A DNA stretch of 64,000 bases from Diphasiastrum complanatum (GCA_029204225.1 CM055092.1:68373411-68437410); one strand, 5' to 3'. Counted from the first letter of the stretch, positions 41,966-52,307 are shown. Notes: generated by a model not told the origin, from the letters alone. Numbers and translations: made by a program.

Positions 41966-42343
41966 TTGGAGCATGGCATTGCCGACATAGTGTTGCTAGG
42001 TTGTATATCATCAACCACTAGTTGTTTGGCACGTTGCAAAACAATACTAGAGGAGGATGTGATTCATGGGTTCTTTTTTTGTTATGCTCCTCTTTGGAAA
42101 TCAGTTGCTAATCTCTTTATTGCTCGTTTTCATGCCACATTTAAGAGATTCAACCATACAGACCTGTTGTTGAATGATATCACTTTTGATGATGTAAAGG
42201 TTAACTCTTACTGGCAGTGTATTAGAAGCATTACTTTTTGGAACATTTGGTTAGATAGAAACTATAGGGAATTTGGCAATGGTGATTTGATCAACTCCCC
42301 CCTACTCCCATTCAAAGAAGATGATAAACTTATGCTTCTTTGA
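41966..42343 (+). pseudogene. LINE-like RT C-terminal zinc-binding fragment
   Basis: A 125-residue frame: ARCKTILEEDVIHGFFFCYAP, APLWKSVANLFIARF and RSITFWNIWLDRNYREFGN. The C...H...C then F-W-x-I-W-x-x-R-N-x-R-x-F pattern recalls the zinc-binding domain that follows RT in plant LINE elements. The RT itself is not present upstream. The assignment is tentative. Confidence 0.35.
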
Positions 42344-43429
42344 AATTTTTACTTCTATGTATTTTGTAAAAAATTTCTATGGTTAGCTTTTTCGAGAGAA
42401 AAAAAAATCACGTTGCAAAAAAGAAAATTGAGTTCTTGGTCAAGTGATCGTTGAAGTTTTGATAGCTTGTAAATATGAAATCAATATCAAAACAAATGTC
42501 TTCTAAGTGGCCTCCAGAATTGCTTTTCATTTGAAGGTCACATCTTTTGTTGTTGGAATGAAAATCATTGTTTTTTTTGGAAGGATGGAAGCTAAATTCT
42601 TGCAAATGACCCCAACAAGCATTTGTCTATTTGAAAAAACTTCATTGAGCCAATGAAAATTGGTGATATGCAATTATTATGATTTCTAAACAAAATAAAT
42701 AGATATATGTAATTTTTATGCTCCAATTCTATAAAGCCCCTCACCAAAGATACAATAGCCAAGCTAGCCGCAACAAAGCAACACAAGAGAATCGGATGGT
42801 GGACAAACCAACCCAACCAAACTTAGATCTTATGGATCTAGCCCCCAAGCTATTGGATCAACCATTGACAAGGGAAATAGGAGTCACACCAGCAACATAT
42901 AGCTACCAACATCACAATCAAGCATACACTAGTGAGAGCCCAATGGGTGTACTTATACCCTCCATTAGAGAAGTTCTCGTAGTTAGAAGGGTCGTTTGTC
43001 AAGAGTTTTATTTTTTTTCCTATTTTTTATGTCCATGTGGCCCAATCGGTTCTTGACATGCTTCTATGTAACATAACTCGCTTGACCCAGAAAACACAGT
43101 TTGTATTTGGGAAGATTTGAATTTTCGGTCCGGTAGATTGGAAGCATACTATAGACTGGCATGTGCGGCCACTGGTTGACTAAACTGCTTGGGTTAACCT
43201 CAAGTTAAAGTTATCTTGGGACTTACAAATAACAGTTACTGCAACGAAGCACAAAACCGTAATACTTTAGCGCCTAATATGCCCTGGACTCTCATATTGA
43301 CAGATTCAAACATGAGACTCTTCAAGCTATGGCGATGAGAAGGAGACAGAGATCCTTGATCTACTGTGCAATTTTTTATAATGAGAGAAAAGATGATGGC
43401 ACATGGATTGTCCGTGAATATCATCTTGA
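42344..43429. other. Unassigned stretch
   Basis: No supported gene. The 112-residue plus frame 42718-43056 is polar, lacks motifs and ends in a T-rich run. The minus frame 43490-43236 overlaps exon-like plus text. A few A-runs could be LINE or SINE tails. Confidence 0.35.
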
Positions 43430-44067
43430 GTACTGATGCATCCATCAATGAGAGGGGCTTTTCGCCAAAAGAAAAAGGCCAAGTATACATATAGATCTTA
43501 TTGGAAAGGTCGTAGTATTGATTTCAAAGTATCTCCAGGAGGACAAACCATTTTAGAGGTTCTTGTTCAACATGTTTATATGCATTCAGAACTTAATGTG
43601 GATGTTATAAATCCACATGATTTTCAAAAATGTAATTGTAAGTATCTTAATTTTTTGGATTGCTTGTCATTTTTTAACATGTAATTGTATTTATAAATGG
43701 GAACTTATTATGATTTTGTATTGCATATCTATAACCATCAAATATACATGAATGGGAATTTGTAACCTCCCTTTCAGGTATTATAGACGTCATATATTCA
43801 GAAATTGACAAATTGCAATACAGAGGACGAATGGCAAAAAAACTTGTAGATTCTGAAATATTTTTTTATGATGCCATGTATATTCCATACTTAAATGGAG
43901 GAATAGAAAAACTAGAGTGTATACTTTACCTAATTTTCAAGATAACGAGTGGTGGATTGTACTCAACAATAATATAATAAAGTCTTTTCGTTCCAAACTA
44001 TATAATGATGTACAAAAGTCACTCAAAATTAGTATTGGATCAAAAAATGTGCACTTAAGCTGGTTTG
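43430..44067 (+). pseudogene. Unrecognised spliced gene fragment, cut by E11 LTR
   Basis: Frame 43436 onward reads FRQKKKAKYTYRSYWKGRS, DFKVSPGGQTILEVLVQHVY and INPHDFQKCN, then a GTAAGT donor at 43637. A TTTCAG acceptor near 43777 begins IIDVIYSEIDKLQYRGRMAK, LVDSEIFFYDAMYIPYLNGG. Joining across the intron keeps the frame. One base lost near 43917 leads on to YTLPNFQDNEWWIVLNNN and SIGSKNVHLSW. At 44068 the E11 LTR begins. I do not recognise the protein, and no transposon motif is visible. Confidence 0.5.
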
Positions 44068-45034
44068 TGTTGGGATTCGGTGTCTACGAAGCGAACGCAA
44101 TCCTCCGTGCATGCAACTACGTCTATCGTATCAGACCGACTTTGACGGATCAAAGTCTGCCCTACTTGATCACAGCTTCGAAGTCACTGGATCGACTAAG
44201 TTGATTCCATAACCATGCACAAAGTATCTTGATTATAAATTTATCTTTGCAGAAGCATTTTAGGTGAGGTAATTAGAATGACAAATCGACTTATGCTATC
44301 AGTCACATGAATAGTTTACTCTACAAATAAGTTTATCTGTGAGCATGAATCTATATGAACATAAATAACGTAAGCATTCAGCATACACGATCTAGATTAA
44401 TTGGAACATCGATATTTTTTATTGTGTGAATAGAGAAATATAGTCGGAATGTAGATAGAGTCGCGCTCTTCTTGAGACAATACTTTGTGATAACAAAGAG
44501 GAAGAACAAAACAATTGCGCTTTGGATGTTCAGTGTTTGTGGAGCTTAACCGAAGCAACAGTCTGATAAATTGCTATATATATACACACATGGCTAACTG
44601 ATTAAAAAAATAGTTAATCTATACTTTACAATTAAGATTAAAACACTACGTGCTATTGGCAGTCACCCTCAAACAATATCTGGAGATTCTGTTTGGTCGT
44701 GATAAAGGTACTGTTGAGCCTCCGATTGATCAACATCGACTTTTGAAATTGATATGTCGACAAGTGGGACAAGTCGGGTCAGCCGATATGTCAGACAAGT
44801 CGGACTCCCCGATATGTCAGCCAAGTCAGGCTTTCCCGATCTGTCGGCCAAGTCAGGTCTTCCCGATATGTCGGTTGAGTCGTCAGGACACTATCACTAA
44901 TTCCTTTGTATTTCTACAGACTATTAGAAAACAAGTATTTCTACAGAGTTTGTGACTATACAAGTATTTACAAGAGCTAGTGAATGGATCTAGATTAGTA
45001 GAGATATAGGGATGGAGGGGATAAAAATCCAACA
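44068..45034 (-). mobile_element. E11 3' LTR
   Basis: 967 bp with ends TGTTGG...CCCAACA (minus strand), preceded by GATTAAGGGGGGGG. A TATA-like run GTGTATATATATAGC lies at about 44573-44587 on the minus strand. It contains a 27-bp tandem repeat at 44783-44880. It splits or truncates the gene fragment ending at 44067. Confidence 0.85.
44783..44880. repeat. 27-bp tandem repeats in E11 LTR
   Basis: Units CCGATATGTCAGACAAGTCGG, CCGATATGTCAGCCAAGTCAGG, CCGATCTGTCGGCCAAGTCAGG and CCGATATGTCGGTTGAGTCG repeat about every 27 bp with one or two variable bases at the joints. Because 27 is divisible by three, an open frame (44650-44955 plus) reads a 9-residue repeat, but this is LTR DNA and unlikely to be coding. 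Confidence 0.85.
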
Positions 45035-45042
45035 CCCCCCCC

Positions 45043-45600
45043 TTAATCTGGATTCTTGAATGCTTTGATTTGTAAATTCAAGATAGCACAAAAATTCTTG
45101 TGTGCTTCCTGATTCAATCCCTTTGTAAATATGTTCGCTACCATGTATTGGGTTCTGCAAAATTTCAAACTTACCTTCTTGTTGAGTATCTTGCTCCTGA
45201 TGTAGTGATATTTGATTTCGATGTGCTTGCTCCTAGAGTGAAATCCAAGATTGATCGATAATGCAATATGATTGTCACACTGAATCATTGTTGGAGCAGA
45301 TTATTTGAGACCAACATCAGACAATAAATTTCTCAACCGAATTGTCTCCTTGGTAGCTTGAGAGACTACAATGTATTCAGATTCTGTACATGACATTGCA
45401 ATGGAGGTTTGCTTCCGTTTGTTCCAAGATATCAGAACATGAAAACAAATCCAAAAGTTGATTTTCTGGTGTCGACATCGCCTGCCCAATTCTATATCCA
45501 CGAAGTGTATGGATATCATATGAATCAACATCACCATAGCAAATACATAGGTCGATAGTAGCTCGTACATATCTGATTACTCTAAAAAGAGCTTTCCAGT
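45043..45600 (-). pseudogene. E11 RNase H
   Basis: Minus text: FFWCRHRLPNSISTK in broken frames, RKQTSIAMSCTESEYIVVSQATKE (Glu), MIQCDNHIALSINLGFHSRSKH (Asp), IEIKYHYIRSKILNKKVSL, MVANIFTKGLNQEAHKNF and a natural stop at 45043. A frame break near 45300 divides it. The tail is nearly the same as in E8 (LLSLKIKAFIDPD versus ILNLQIKAFKNPD). Confidence 0.85.
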
Positions 45601-46583
45601 GGATGATGCTAGGATTGGTAATGTACTGACTCAAGAAACTGATGGTGTTTGCAAGATCTGGCCTGGTTGAGATCATTGCATACATCAGGGACCCGATAAT
45701 AGATTGATATGGGTATCCCTTCATTTCGGCCTTCTCCTAAATGGCCTGAGGGCATTGTTCTTTGGATAATTTAAGACTTGGATGCATGGGATTATATACA
45801 GGCTTGCAATTCATAAAACTGAATTTCATCAACAAATTATGGAAGTACCTATGTTGGGTGATATAGAGAAGTCTTCGACATCTATCTCTGTGGATTTGAA
45901 TTCCGAGAAAATAGTGCGCTTCTCCAAGATATGTCATCTCAAATTCTTGGGATAGCATCCTCTTAGTATCCTTTGTCAGAGCAATATTGTTGCCGAACAA
46001 TAATGTATCATCCACATAGAGTGTGGTGATGACAAAGAATAGATTAACAACTTTGACTTATACATTATAGTCTGCAAAGCTACGTTGGAATCCATGATCG
46101 ATCAAGAACGTGTTGATTCGATGAAATCATGCTCTGGGTAATTGCTTCAGACTGTACAAAGCTTTATGGAATTTGCATACCTGGTCTTCTCGGCCATTGA
46201 GGATATAGCCTTCTGGTTGGATCATCTAGATGTCTTCCTCAATAACTCCATTGAGGAATGATGTTTGTACATCCATCTGGTGTACCTCAAGATCTGTTGC
46301 AACATCATATGAAAGTAGCAATCGAATAGAGGTGTGCTTGATGACTAGGTTGAAAGTTTTGAAGTAGTCGATATTGGAAATTTGTGAATCCCTTTGCCAC
46401 GAGTCGAGCTTTCCTTCTGTCGATACTACCGTCTGCTTTGTATTTGATCTTCAAGATCCGTTTGTAGTCGATTACTTTTTTGTCTTCTAACAGCTTGGTG
46501 ACTGTCCATGTGTTGTTCCTCAGCAATGAGTTGTACTCCTTGTCCATCATTTCTTTCCAGAGATCTAAATGGGCTTGTGACAT
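45601..46583 (-). pseudogene. E11 reverse transcriptase
   Basis: From 46583: LWKEMMDKEYNSLLRNNTW, KADGSIDRRKARLVAKGFTN, VVIKHTSIRLLLS in a shifted frame, LEVHQMDVQTSFLNGVI, QPEGYILNG, YSLKQLPRA and TLYVDDTLLFGNN (YVDD at about 46003-46015). Then EFEMTYLGEAHYFLGIQIH, KGYPYQSIIGSLMYAM and STRPDLANTISFLSQY. Several frameshifts. Confidence 0.87.
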
Positions 46584-46878
46584 AGCTTCCTCAACTATGG
46601 TTGGCTCTTGAATAGAATAGTGAGTGAACTCATCAGTGTATCGGACAGGCTGAGTTCAAGTTCTTGTTGATCTTCTGGTCGAAGATTCTGGCTGCAAAAT
46701 TTGACTTTGTGTCAGTTGTGTCGGCTGTTCCTGAGTTGCAGCTTCTTCAACTAGTTTCATCACATTTTGCAATATTTCCATATCTGGCATATTGAGGCCA
46801 AAACTTGTTTTAGACTTAGAGGTTGACTTTTCAAAGTTCATTAGTCTAAATTTCATTTGAATAAACACTTTTTGAAAG
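46584..46878 (-). pseudogene. E11 linker before RT
   Basis: Polar, Gln/Ser/Thr-rich minus text (EEAATQEQPTQLTQSQ) typical of the variable region between copia integrase and RT, ending where E7's LTR begins at about 46879. Confidence 0.6.
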
Positions 46879-47396
46879 TGTGGGAAAGATAGAATGCGAG
46901 TTTGAGTAGATTCAATTTGAATAAGTTCGGTACATTGAATCTAGACCCAAAATTAGTAGGGTTAGCATTTTGGTGGGAAAGCCAAGTGGCCAAATAGGGT
47001 TTGGACCTGCTATAAAAGGATGTAACTCGTGGAGAGAGTCATCTTCTCTCTTCTCTATCTCATTTCATGCTTATACATGGTTCTCTTGGGTTCTACTATC
47101 CATTGGTGCACTATCTTGGTGATTGCTTGCAATTCTATGTGTAGAATGATCTATATTTGTTATTTTTGGATCCACACGTGTGAAATATAGTAGCTTGCTG
47201 GTTTTGTACGGACATCAACAGTACATAATCATTTCATTCAATTTTGATCAAGTTCTATTGGTGTTTGCATCTCAATTTGTGTGTAGATGTTGATTTTTCT
47301 ACATTGGTGAGATTGGTAGTGTATTTTTCTTTCTAACCAAAGATCATTTAAGTAGATTGGATCTTAAGGATCTGAAATCTTTCACATGGTATCAGA
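46879..47396 (+). mobile_element. E7 5' LTR
   Basis: About 518 bp from TGTGGGAAAG to TCTTTCACA, with ends TGTG/CACA, directly followed by the primer site. A TATA box TATAAAAG lies at 47011-47018, followed by CT-rich text. The left end is inferred from the inverted ends and from where E11 coding text stops. Confidence 0.7.
47011..47018 (+). promoter_or_regulatory. TATA box of E7 LTR
   Basis: TATAAAAG preceded by GACCTGC, about 385 bp before the LTR end. A plausible start for genomic RNA roughly 30 bp downstream, near 47045. Confidence 0.6.
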
Positions 47397-47970
47397 ACTT
47401 GTGTTTCAGGTTATGAAGGAGGAAATCAGATCTATCAATGATTTGGTGAAGATATCAAGTCTAGAGCATGCTAGAGAGGATTCTACACCAAAATCGGATT
47501 TTTTGCTTTTGTAGATCAAAACACTAAATAAGTCAATATACTTGTTCAATTCTGATTTTTGAATTCACATACTGGATTAGGCCTATTTTTGGATCATTGG
47601 TTCAGCCTAAGTGGTGGCTTATAGATTGCATATCAAATTTTCAGCATTTGCATGTAGATTTGGAATAGTCAATTTTTTGTGATTTTGTCAAAACCCTAAT
47701 TTTGATTGGATCTTTAGATAGTGAGGTTGCTGGACTTCATTTGAGTGTGTTTCAATCTTAGGAAGTGGCAAAAGTCATTAGATTGAGGATAGATCATAGG
47801 TTGATCAAGATTCCATGATTCTATGTGTTGATTTGCTTGGATAAGTGCTAGAAGAGAATTTGTGAGATAGTTTCAAATCTTGGTGATTTCTTTTGAAAGA
47901 ATTTGTTGTTGTTCAAAGGAGTGCTTTGTGCATTGAAGCAGGTTGAAAGAGAAGATCAGGTCATTGCTAC
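47397..47970 (+). other. E7 primer-binding site and leader
   Basis: TGGTATCAGAAC at 47397 is a one-base variant of the initiator-Met site. The 560-bp leader to the gag ATG has no open frame of note. Confidence 0.75.
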
Positions 47971-48770
47971 ATGGCAAGCTCAAGTGGAGTCATGTTGGAA
48001 GCCAATGATAGGCTTATCTCAAGTAACTATTCACTGTGGAAAGTGAGGATGGAGTCACTTCTTGAGATGAATTATGTTTTGGATATTGTTGTAGGCTTGG
48101 AGGAGAGACCATCAACACAACAAGATCAATTGAGGTATGACAAGAGGGCCACGAAAGATGAATGTTACCAATGAACTTCTCAAGGAAGTTGGAAAGTGCA
48201 CATCATCTTTGGAAGCTTGGAATTCATTGAAGAAACTTTATGAATCCAAGTCTACTTCTAGATTGTTGACTCTAAGAAGACAAATCTTTTCTTGTTTGCA
48301 AAAGAATGAAGAAAGTCCAAGTACTTTTGTTTTGAGAATGAAAGCATTGAATGATGAGTTAGCTTGCATAGATGAAAGCATTAAGGAAGGAGAGCTTATT
48401 CAAGTGATTCTTAATGGCTTGTTGGATGCTCATGCTAACATTGTTCAAAGTATTGCTATTCAAAAGACTTTGCCAAGTTTGATGGATCTTCAAGAGATCT
48501 TGATCAATGAGGAATATAGGCTTCAAGCAAGAGGTGGATCTACATCGACACTTCAAGAGGATGCTATGTTCACAAAGGGCAAATTCAAGGGCAAAACCAA
48601 AAGCAAGTGGTCTAAAGGGCAAGATCAAGTGGATGATTCTTCAAGTGGCAAAAATAAGGATTGATCAAAGCTCAAGTGCTTCTATTGTGGCATCAAAGGA
48701 CACTTTGCAAGTGAGTGCTACAAGAAGAAGAGAGATCAAGGAGACAAGCAAGGTAATCTTACTCTTGATG
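47971..48770 (+). pseudogene. E7 gag
   Basis: ATG at 47971: MASSSGVMLEANDRL, YSLWKVRMESLLEMNYVLDI. A small deletion/frameshift near 48160 moves it to frame 48137-48664: NELLKEVGKCTSSLEAWNSL, STSRLLTLRRQIFSC, LACIDESIKEGELIQ and KGKTKSKWSKGQ. A TGA at 48662 lies just before the zinc knuckle, which reads KCFYCGIKGHFASECYKKK (CCHC) with Leu/Phe variation at 48670-48726. Only these two lesions are seen. Confidence 0.88.
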
Positions 48771-48778
48771 AGGATGGT

Positions 48779-50041
48779 TTGGATGTTCAAGATACAAATG
48801 ATGATGCTTTTGTGATGTCTTCATGTATGCTTGCTAATGATGGAGATCTAGATCCTTGGTGGATTGATAGTGGAGCAAGTTCACACATGACCTTTCACAA
48901 AGAGTACTTCACTTCTTTGTTGGCATATGGGGATGACAAGAGGGTGATCTACACGGCCAGTGATGGTGAGTGTGCAATCAAAGGGATTGGCACAATTCCT
49001 ATTTCTCTCTCTACAAATAGGAATGTTCATTTGGAGGATGTCTTGTTTATTCCATCTATTACCAAGAATTTGCTTAGTGTGAGTGAAATGCTAAGTAAGG
49101 GCCTCAAGGTGGAGTTTGATGGAGATGCTTGTTTGATCAAAAGGAAGGATGTCTTGATTGGAAAAGGTAAAAGGCAAGGGAAGTTGTTCAAACTTGATGT
49201 TTGTGTTATTGCTAACCAAGTTGGGTGTGTTGCAAGGGAGCAAATTTCTATTCAAGAGGTTTGGCACAAAAGGATGGGACACCTGAACTTCAAGTCATTG
49301 GAGGTAATGGCAAGGAAGAAGGTTGTGATTGGTCTTTCAAGTTCCTTAAGTAATAACAAGCATGTTTGTGAGTCTTGTGCTTTGTCTAAGTCACATAGAC
49401 TACCTTATAATAGATCTATTTCTAGATCTAAAAAGCCTTTTCAACCTGTACATTCGGATATTCATGGATTCACTACAATTAGCAATAGTGGAGCTAAGAT
49501 GTATGTAGCATTCATTGATGATTTTAGTAGATTTTGTTGGATCTATCTACTAAAGAGCAAGGATGAAGTGTATGATGTCTTTGTCAAGTTCAAGAATGCA
49601 AGGGAGAACCAATTTTCCACAAAGATCAAGTGCTTGAGAGGTGACAATGGTGGTGAGTACATATCTAACAAGTTCAAGGCCTTTTGTGATGAGCATGGGA
49701 TCAAGAGGGAGTATACAATATCAAGGACCCCACAACAAAATGGAGTGGCTGAAAGAAAGAATAGGACTTTATGTGAAAGTGCTAAAGCTATGAGGTTAAT
49801 TGCTAATCTTGACAAACCATTTTGGGATCAAGCTTTGTTGTGTGCCAATTTCTTGTGCAATAGGTGGCCGAGTGCTATTTTGGATGGAAGGACACCTTTT
49901 GAGATGCTATTCAAGAGGAGGCCGAGTGTCAACTTTCTAAGAACCTTTGGATGCATATGCTATGTCAACATTACTCTTGATGATAGGACCAAGGAGATCC
50001 ATCTTCAAGAAGAGGTATTTTTGTTGGATATAGTGAGGTGA
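48779..50041 (+). CDS. E7 protease-integrase polyprotein (open, 420 aa)
   Basis: The frame starts at an ATG inside the gag-protease junction. Protease: DPWWIDSGASSHMT (D-S-G, residues about 25-38), GIGTIPISLSTNRNVHLEDVL and LLSVSEMLSKGLKVEF. GAG-pre-integrase: VWHKRMGHLNFKS...CESCALSKSH (zinc H-H-C-C type). Integrase: PVHSDIHGF (Asp 1), FIDDFSRFCWIYLL, LRGDNGGEYIS (Asp 2) and TPQQNGVAERKN (Glu). All three catalytic acids are present. It ends with LRTFGCICYVN and a stop at 50041 caused by a frameshift near 50000, since VYIPSTNKVIVGRDVIFDE continues in another frame. Possibly functional up to the integrase core. Confidence 0.88.
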   Translation: MDVQDTNDDAFVMSSCMLANDGDLDPWWIDSGASSHMTFHKEYFTSLLAYGDDKRVIYTASDGECAIKGIGTIPISLSTNRNVHLEDVLFIPSITKNLLSVSEMLSKGLKVEFDGDACLIKRKDVLIGKGKRQGKLFKLDVCVIANQVGCVAREQISIQEVWHKRMGHLNFKSLEVMARKKVVIGLSSSLSNNKHVCESCALSKSHRLPYNRSISRSKKPFQPVHSDIHGFTTISNSGAKMYVAFIDDFSRFCWIYLLKSKDEVYDVFVKFKNARENQFSTKIKCLRGDNGGEYISNKFKAFCDEHGIKREYTISRTPQQNGVAERKNRTLCESAKAMRLIANLDKPFWDQALLCANFLCNRWPSAILDGRTPFEMLFKRRPSVNFLRTFGCICYVNITLDDRTKEIHLQEEVFLLDIVR

Positions 50042-50430
50042 GTAAAGCCTACAAGGTTTACATTCCTTCTACTAACAAGGTGATTGTTGGTAGAGATGTC
50101 ATTTTTGATGAGAGGAACATTCCAAAAGTGTCTTGAAGCATGATTGATGGTAAAGTGGATGGATCTAACATTCTTGATGTTGATGAGAAGGATCCTACTT
50201 TGGATGGTGGTGATGATGGACCTTCTTCATCAAGTCAAAAGCCAAGGAGAACATCAAGAGAAAGACAAGCACCTTCAAGGCTCACATATGATCAAAAGGG
50301 TAAGCAAATAGTTTCTGGAAATTATGTTGCTTTCCTAACCTCTTTGGATGAGCCTACAAGTTTAGATCAAGCAAGGAAAGAAGAGGAGTGGATCCAACCA
50401 ATGGATTTTGAGTATCGATCTCTTATGAAG
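50042..50430 (+). pseudogene. E7 integrase tail and linker
   Basis: FIPSTNKVIVGRDVIFDERN-type text in a shifted frame, then the 50140 frame with the polar linker SSSSQKPRRTSRERQAPSRL and the start of RT: EPTSLDQARKEEEWIQ, FEYRSLMKSGT. RT stops abruptly here. Confidence 0.75.
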
Positions 50431-50838
50431 AGTGGAACATCTTTTGGAGGATCTTCTTGTGTATATGGAGCTCTGCAAGTAGATGGATGTTATCTTGCTG
50501 TAAAATCAAGTAATGGATCTGGAAAACAAATTTTGTTCAATGACTTTGATAGTCAAGTTGAAGATCAAGAGGTTGATCTCAAAGCGCTTCAACTAGTCAA
50601 AAGGGAAGTTGGCAATTTGGAACTAGTCAAGAGCATCAAAAGAGAGGTAATTGGCAAAGGTGTTATGGATATGTTTTTGCAGCATATTGAAGACTCAAGT
50701 AAGGTCAAAGTAGTAGCAAGGAAGTGTTGTTCAAGTTTACTTTACTTGTTCTATCTCATGTTTGAGCAATTTCATGTGGATGTGTGCAAATTGTCAAGAT
50801 ATGGTAAAACTAGCTACATTGGTGAGCATTGTTTTGAT
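50431..50838 (+). other. Open non-RT sequence replacing E7 RT
   Basis: The 50140-50889 frame stays open for about 130 codons of unrelated text (VYGALQVDGCYLAVKSS, DSQVEDQEVDLKALQLVK, DMFLQHIEDSSKVKVVARK) where RT should be. The next LTR begins at 50839, so the final residues (about DVGFVWLHNQ onward) are LTR-encoded. Similar phrases AACTAGTCAAAAGGGAAG and AACTAGTCAAGAGCATC suggest an internal duplication. Most likely it is the former 3' untranslated part of a copia element fused by deletion. Confidence 0.55.
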
Positions 50839-51065
50839 GTTGGATTTGTTTGGCTACATAATCAGATCAAACGTGATTTCTATCACTAACGTTCTGTTCG
50901 TTTCTGATAGGCGTAGTCGTGCTTAGGGAAAGAGTGAGATAGCTCATTCCACTGTGCACAAATACTTTCCGTTCGAGTTTTGAGTTCGCTTCTTTTCGTG
51001 TTTGGTTCTTTTCGAGCTAATTTTTGTTCCTCACACTCTCACACCCTCTTTCAAAAATTCCAACA
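50839..51065 (+). mobile_element. E8 5' LTR (internally deleted)
   Basis: It starts TGTTGGATTTG and ends AAATTCCAACA, inverted ends TGTTGGA/TCCAACA, 227 bp. Family-A LTRs are over 800 bp. The text after the first 10 bp aligns with the last fifth of the E1 LTR (4880-5080, opposite strand), so the middle is missing. Confidence 0.7.
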
Positions 51066-51077
51066 TGGTATCAGAGC
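51066..51077 (+). other. E8 primer-binding site
   Basis: TGGTATCAGAGC directly after the LTR end CAACA, an exact initiator-Met tRNA complement. Confidence 0.85.
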
Positions 51078-51198
51078 TATTTTCTATAGCCTCATAAGCT
51101 TCCACAGTACAAGACTCTACCAGTCGACAGAGTAATTGTCTTCTTGTTCTGTAATTCAATACTAGACTTTCATACTTGGGTCACTGATAGTTTTTAAA

Positions 51199-51976
51199 AT
51201 GAAAACTGTACAAATGGCTAAAGAATTGTATGACGTTGTTACAGATGCAGAAGGGAAACCCGAAGCAGACAACGCAGCAATCGTCAGATGGAAGCTGAAG
51301 GATGGCAAAGCATTCTCGTTGATCATCCTCAATATTTCGGATACTCAGATCGGCCATGTATCCGAGGCCCAGACATCCAAAGAAGTTTGGGACATCTTGA
51401 GCACACTATATGAAGTGCAAGATATAGCTTCCAAGCTACATCTTAGGAAGAAATTCTACTCCCTCAAGATGGCGAATGGTGATTCCCTGTAGAATCACAT
51501 CAAGGAATTCAAGAACCTGCTGAAGCAAATGGTCACTGTCGGATCTGTCATAGACGAGATGCAGTGATGCAACTGCTTACAAGCTTGCCAAGCTCATATG
51601 ACAGCTGGGTGATGATCATCATGACACATCCAGAACTGATACTATGTTGTTGCAGAAAGACACGCGGAGGAATGAAGCCTCAAGTTCATCAGCTGATTCT
51701 CACGCTTTGTACACCAACAAGAGCATGACTAAGCAGAAGAAGAAAAAAGACTCGAAGCAATCAAAGCAAGACCGAAAACCAGCGCAGCACAAAGAACATT
51801 CGAATCCATAGATGAAGAAGAAGCTGTTTTGCAGATACTATAAGCGAACTAACCACAAAATTCAAGACTGCCGGATATTGCAAGCAAAGAACAACAGAAA
51901 GGGACAGTCGAATCAAGTGGCAAATGTAGTTATAGAAGCTCTATAACCTATTCAAGAAGCGGATCATGATGCCTTC
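51199..51976 (+). pseudogene. E8 gag
   Basis: ATG at 51199 (MKTVQMAKELYDVVTDAEGK), then IVRWKLKDGKAFSLIILNIS, HVSEAQTSKEVWDIL and LRKKFYSLKMANGDSL. A TAG at 51490 replaces the Gln seen in E10. A 3-bp loss and frameshift near 51555, a deletion near 51640, and a degenerate knuckle (FCRYYKRTNHKIQDC, second Cys changed to Tyr) follow. It supplies the gag N-terminus missing from E10. Confidence 0.85.
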
Positions 51977-52300
51977 ATGACCAGCCATCAAGGAGCATCC
52001 AATGACAGTTCTTGGTTCCTGGATTCCGGTGCCGCTCAGCATATGACTAGCCTATTCTGTGATAATCAAGATGCTATTGCCTTATCGACCAACCCTAGAT
52101 TTCACTCTAGGAGTAAGCACATTGAGATCAGATATCACTACATCAGGGGCAAGGTTCTCAACAAGGAGGTGAGCTTAACGTACTGCAGAACGCAGGACAT
52201 GGTTGCAGATATATTCACGAAGGCATTAAGTGTTAATGCACACAACAAGTTTTGTGCATTGCTTAGTCTGAAGATCAAGGCATTCATAGACCCAGATTAA
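51977..52300 (+). pseudogene. E8 fusion frame: protease start joined to RNase H end
   Basis: 107-residue open frame. Residues 1-30 are protease (SSWFLDSGAAQHMTS, active site kept). From about residue 31 it reads CDNQDAIALSTNPRFHSRSK, YHYIRGKVLNKEVSL and VADIFTKALSVNAHNKF, which is RNase H from its last Asp to the natural stop. About 3 kb of pol has been removed with the frame kept. It has no complete enzyme domain. Confidence 0.85.
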
Positions 52301-52307
52301 GGGGGGG

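Larger units (their letters stand above)
44068..46878 (-). mobile_element. Copia element E11, minus strand, 5' truncated
   Basis: 3' LTR (44068-45034), polypurine tract (45035-45047), RNase H, RT and linker on the minus strand. Integrase, protease, gag and 5' LTR are missing, because E7's LTR begins at about 46879. The RNase H tail resembles family A (E8). Confidence 0.85.
46879..50430 (+). mobile_element. Copia element E7 (family C): LTR, gag, protease, integrase
   Basis: 5' LTR (about 46879-47396), primer site TGGTATCAGAAC at 47397-47408, gag from 47971, protease-integrase open frame 48779-50041, and linker to about 50430. At the first RT residues (ARKEEEWIQPMDFEYRSLMK) the sequence changes to unrelated DNA. 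RT, RNase H and the 3' LTR are absent. Proteins are close to E4 and E6. It is the most intact gag and integrase in the window. Confidence 0.88.

Noticed and set aside
44650-44955. 101-residue frame with 9-residue repeats as a repeat protein
   Set aside because: It lies wholly within the E11 LTR and arises because the tandem period (27 bp) is a multiple of three.
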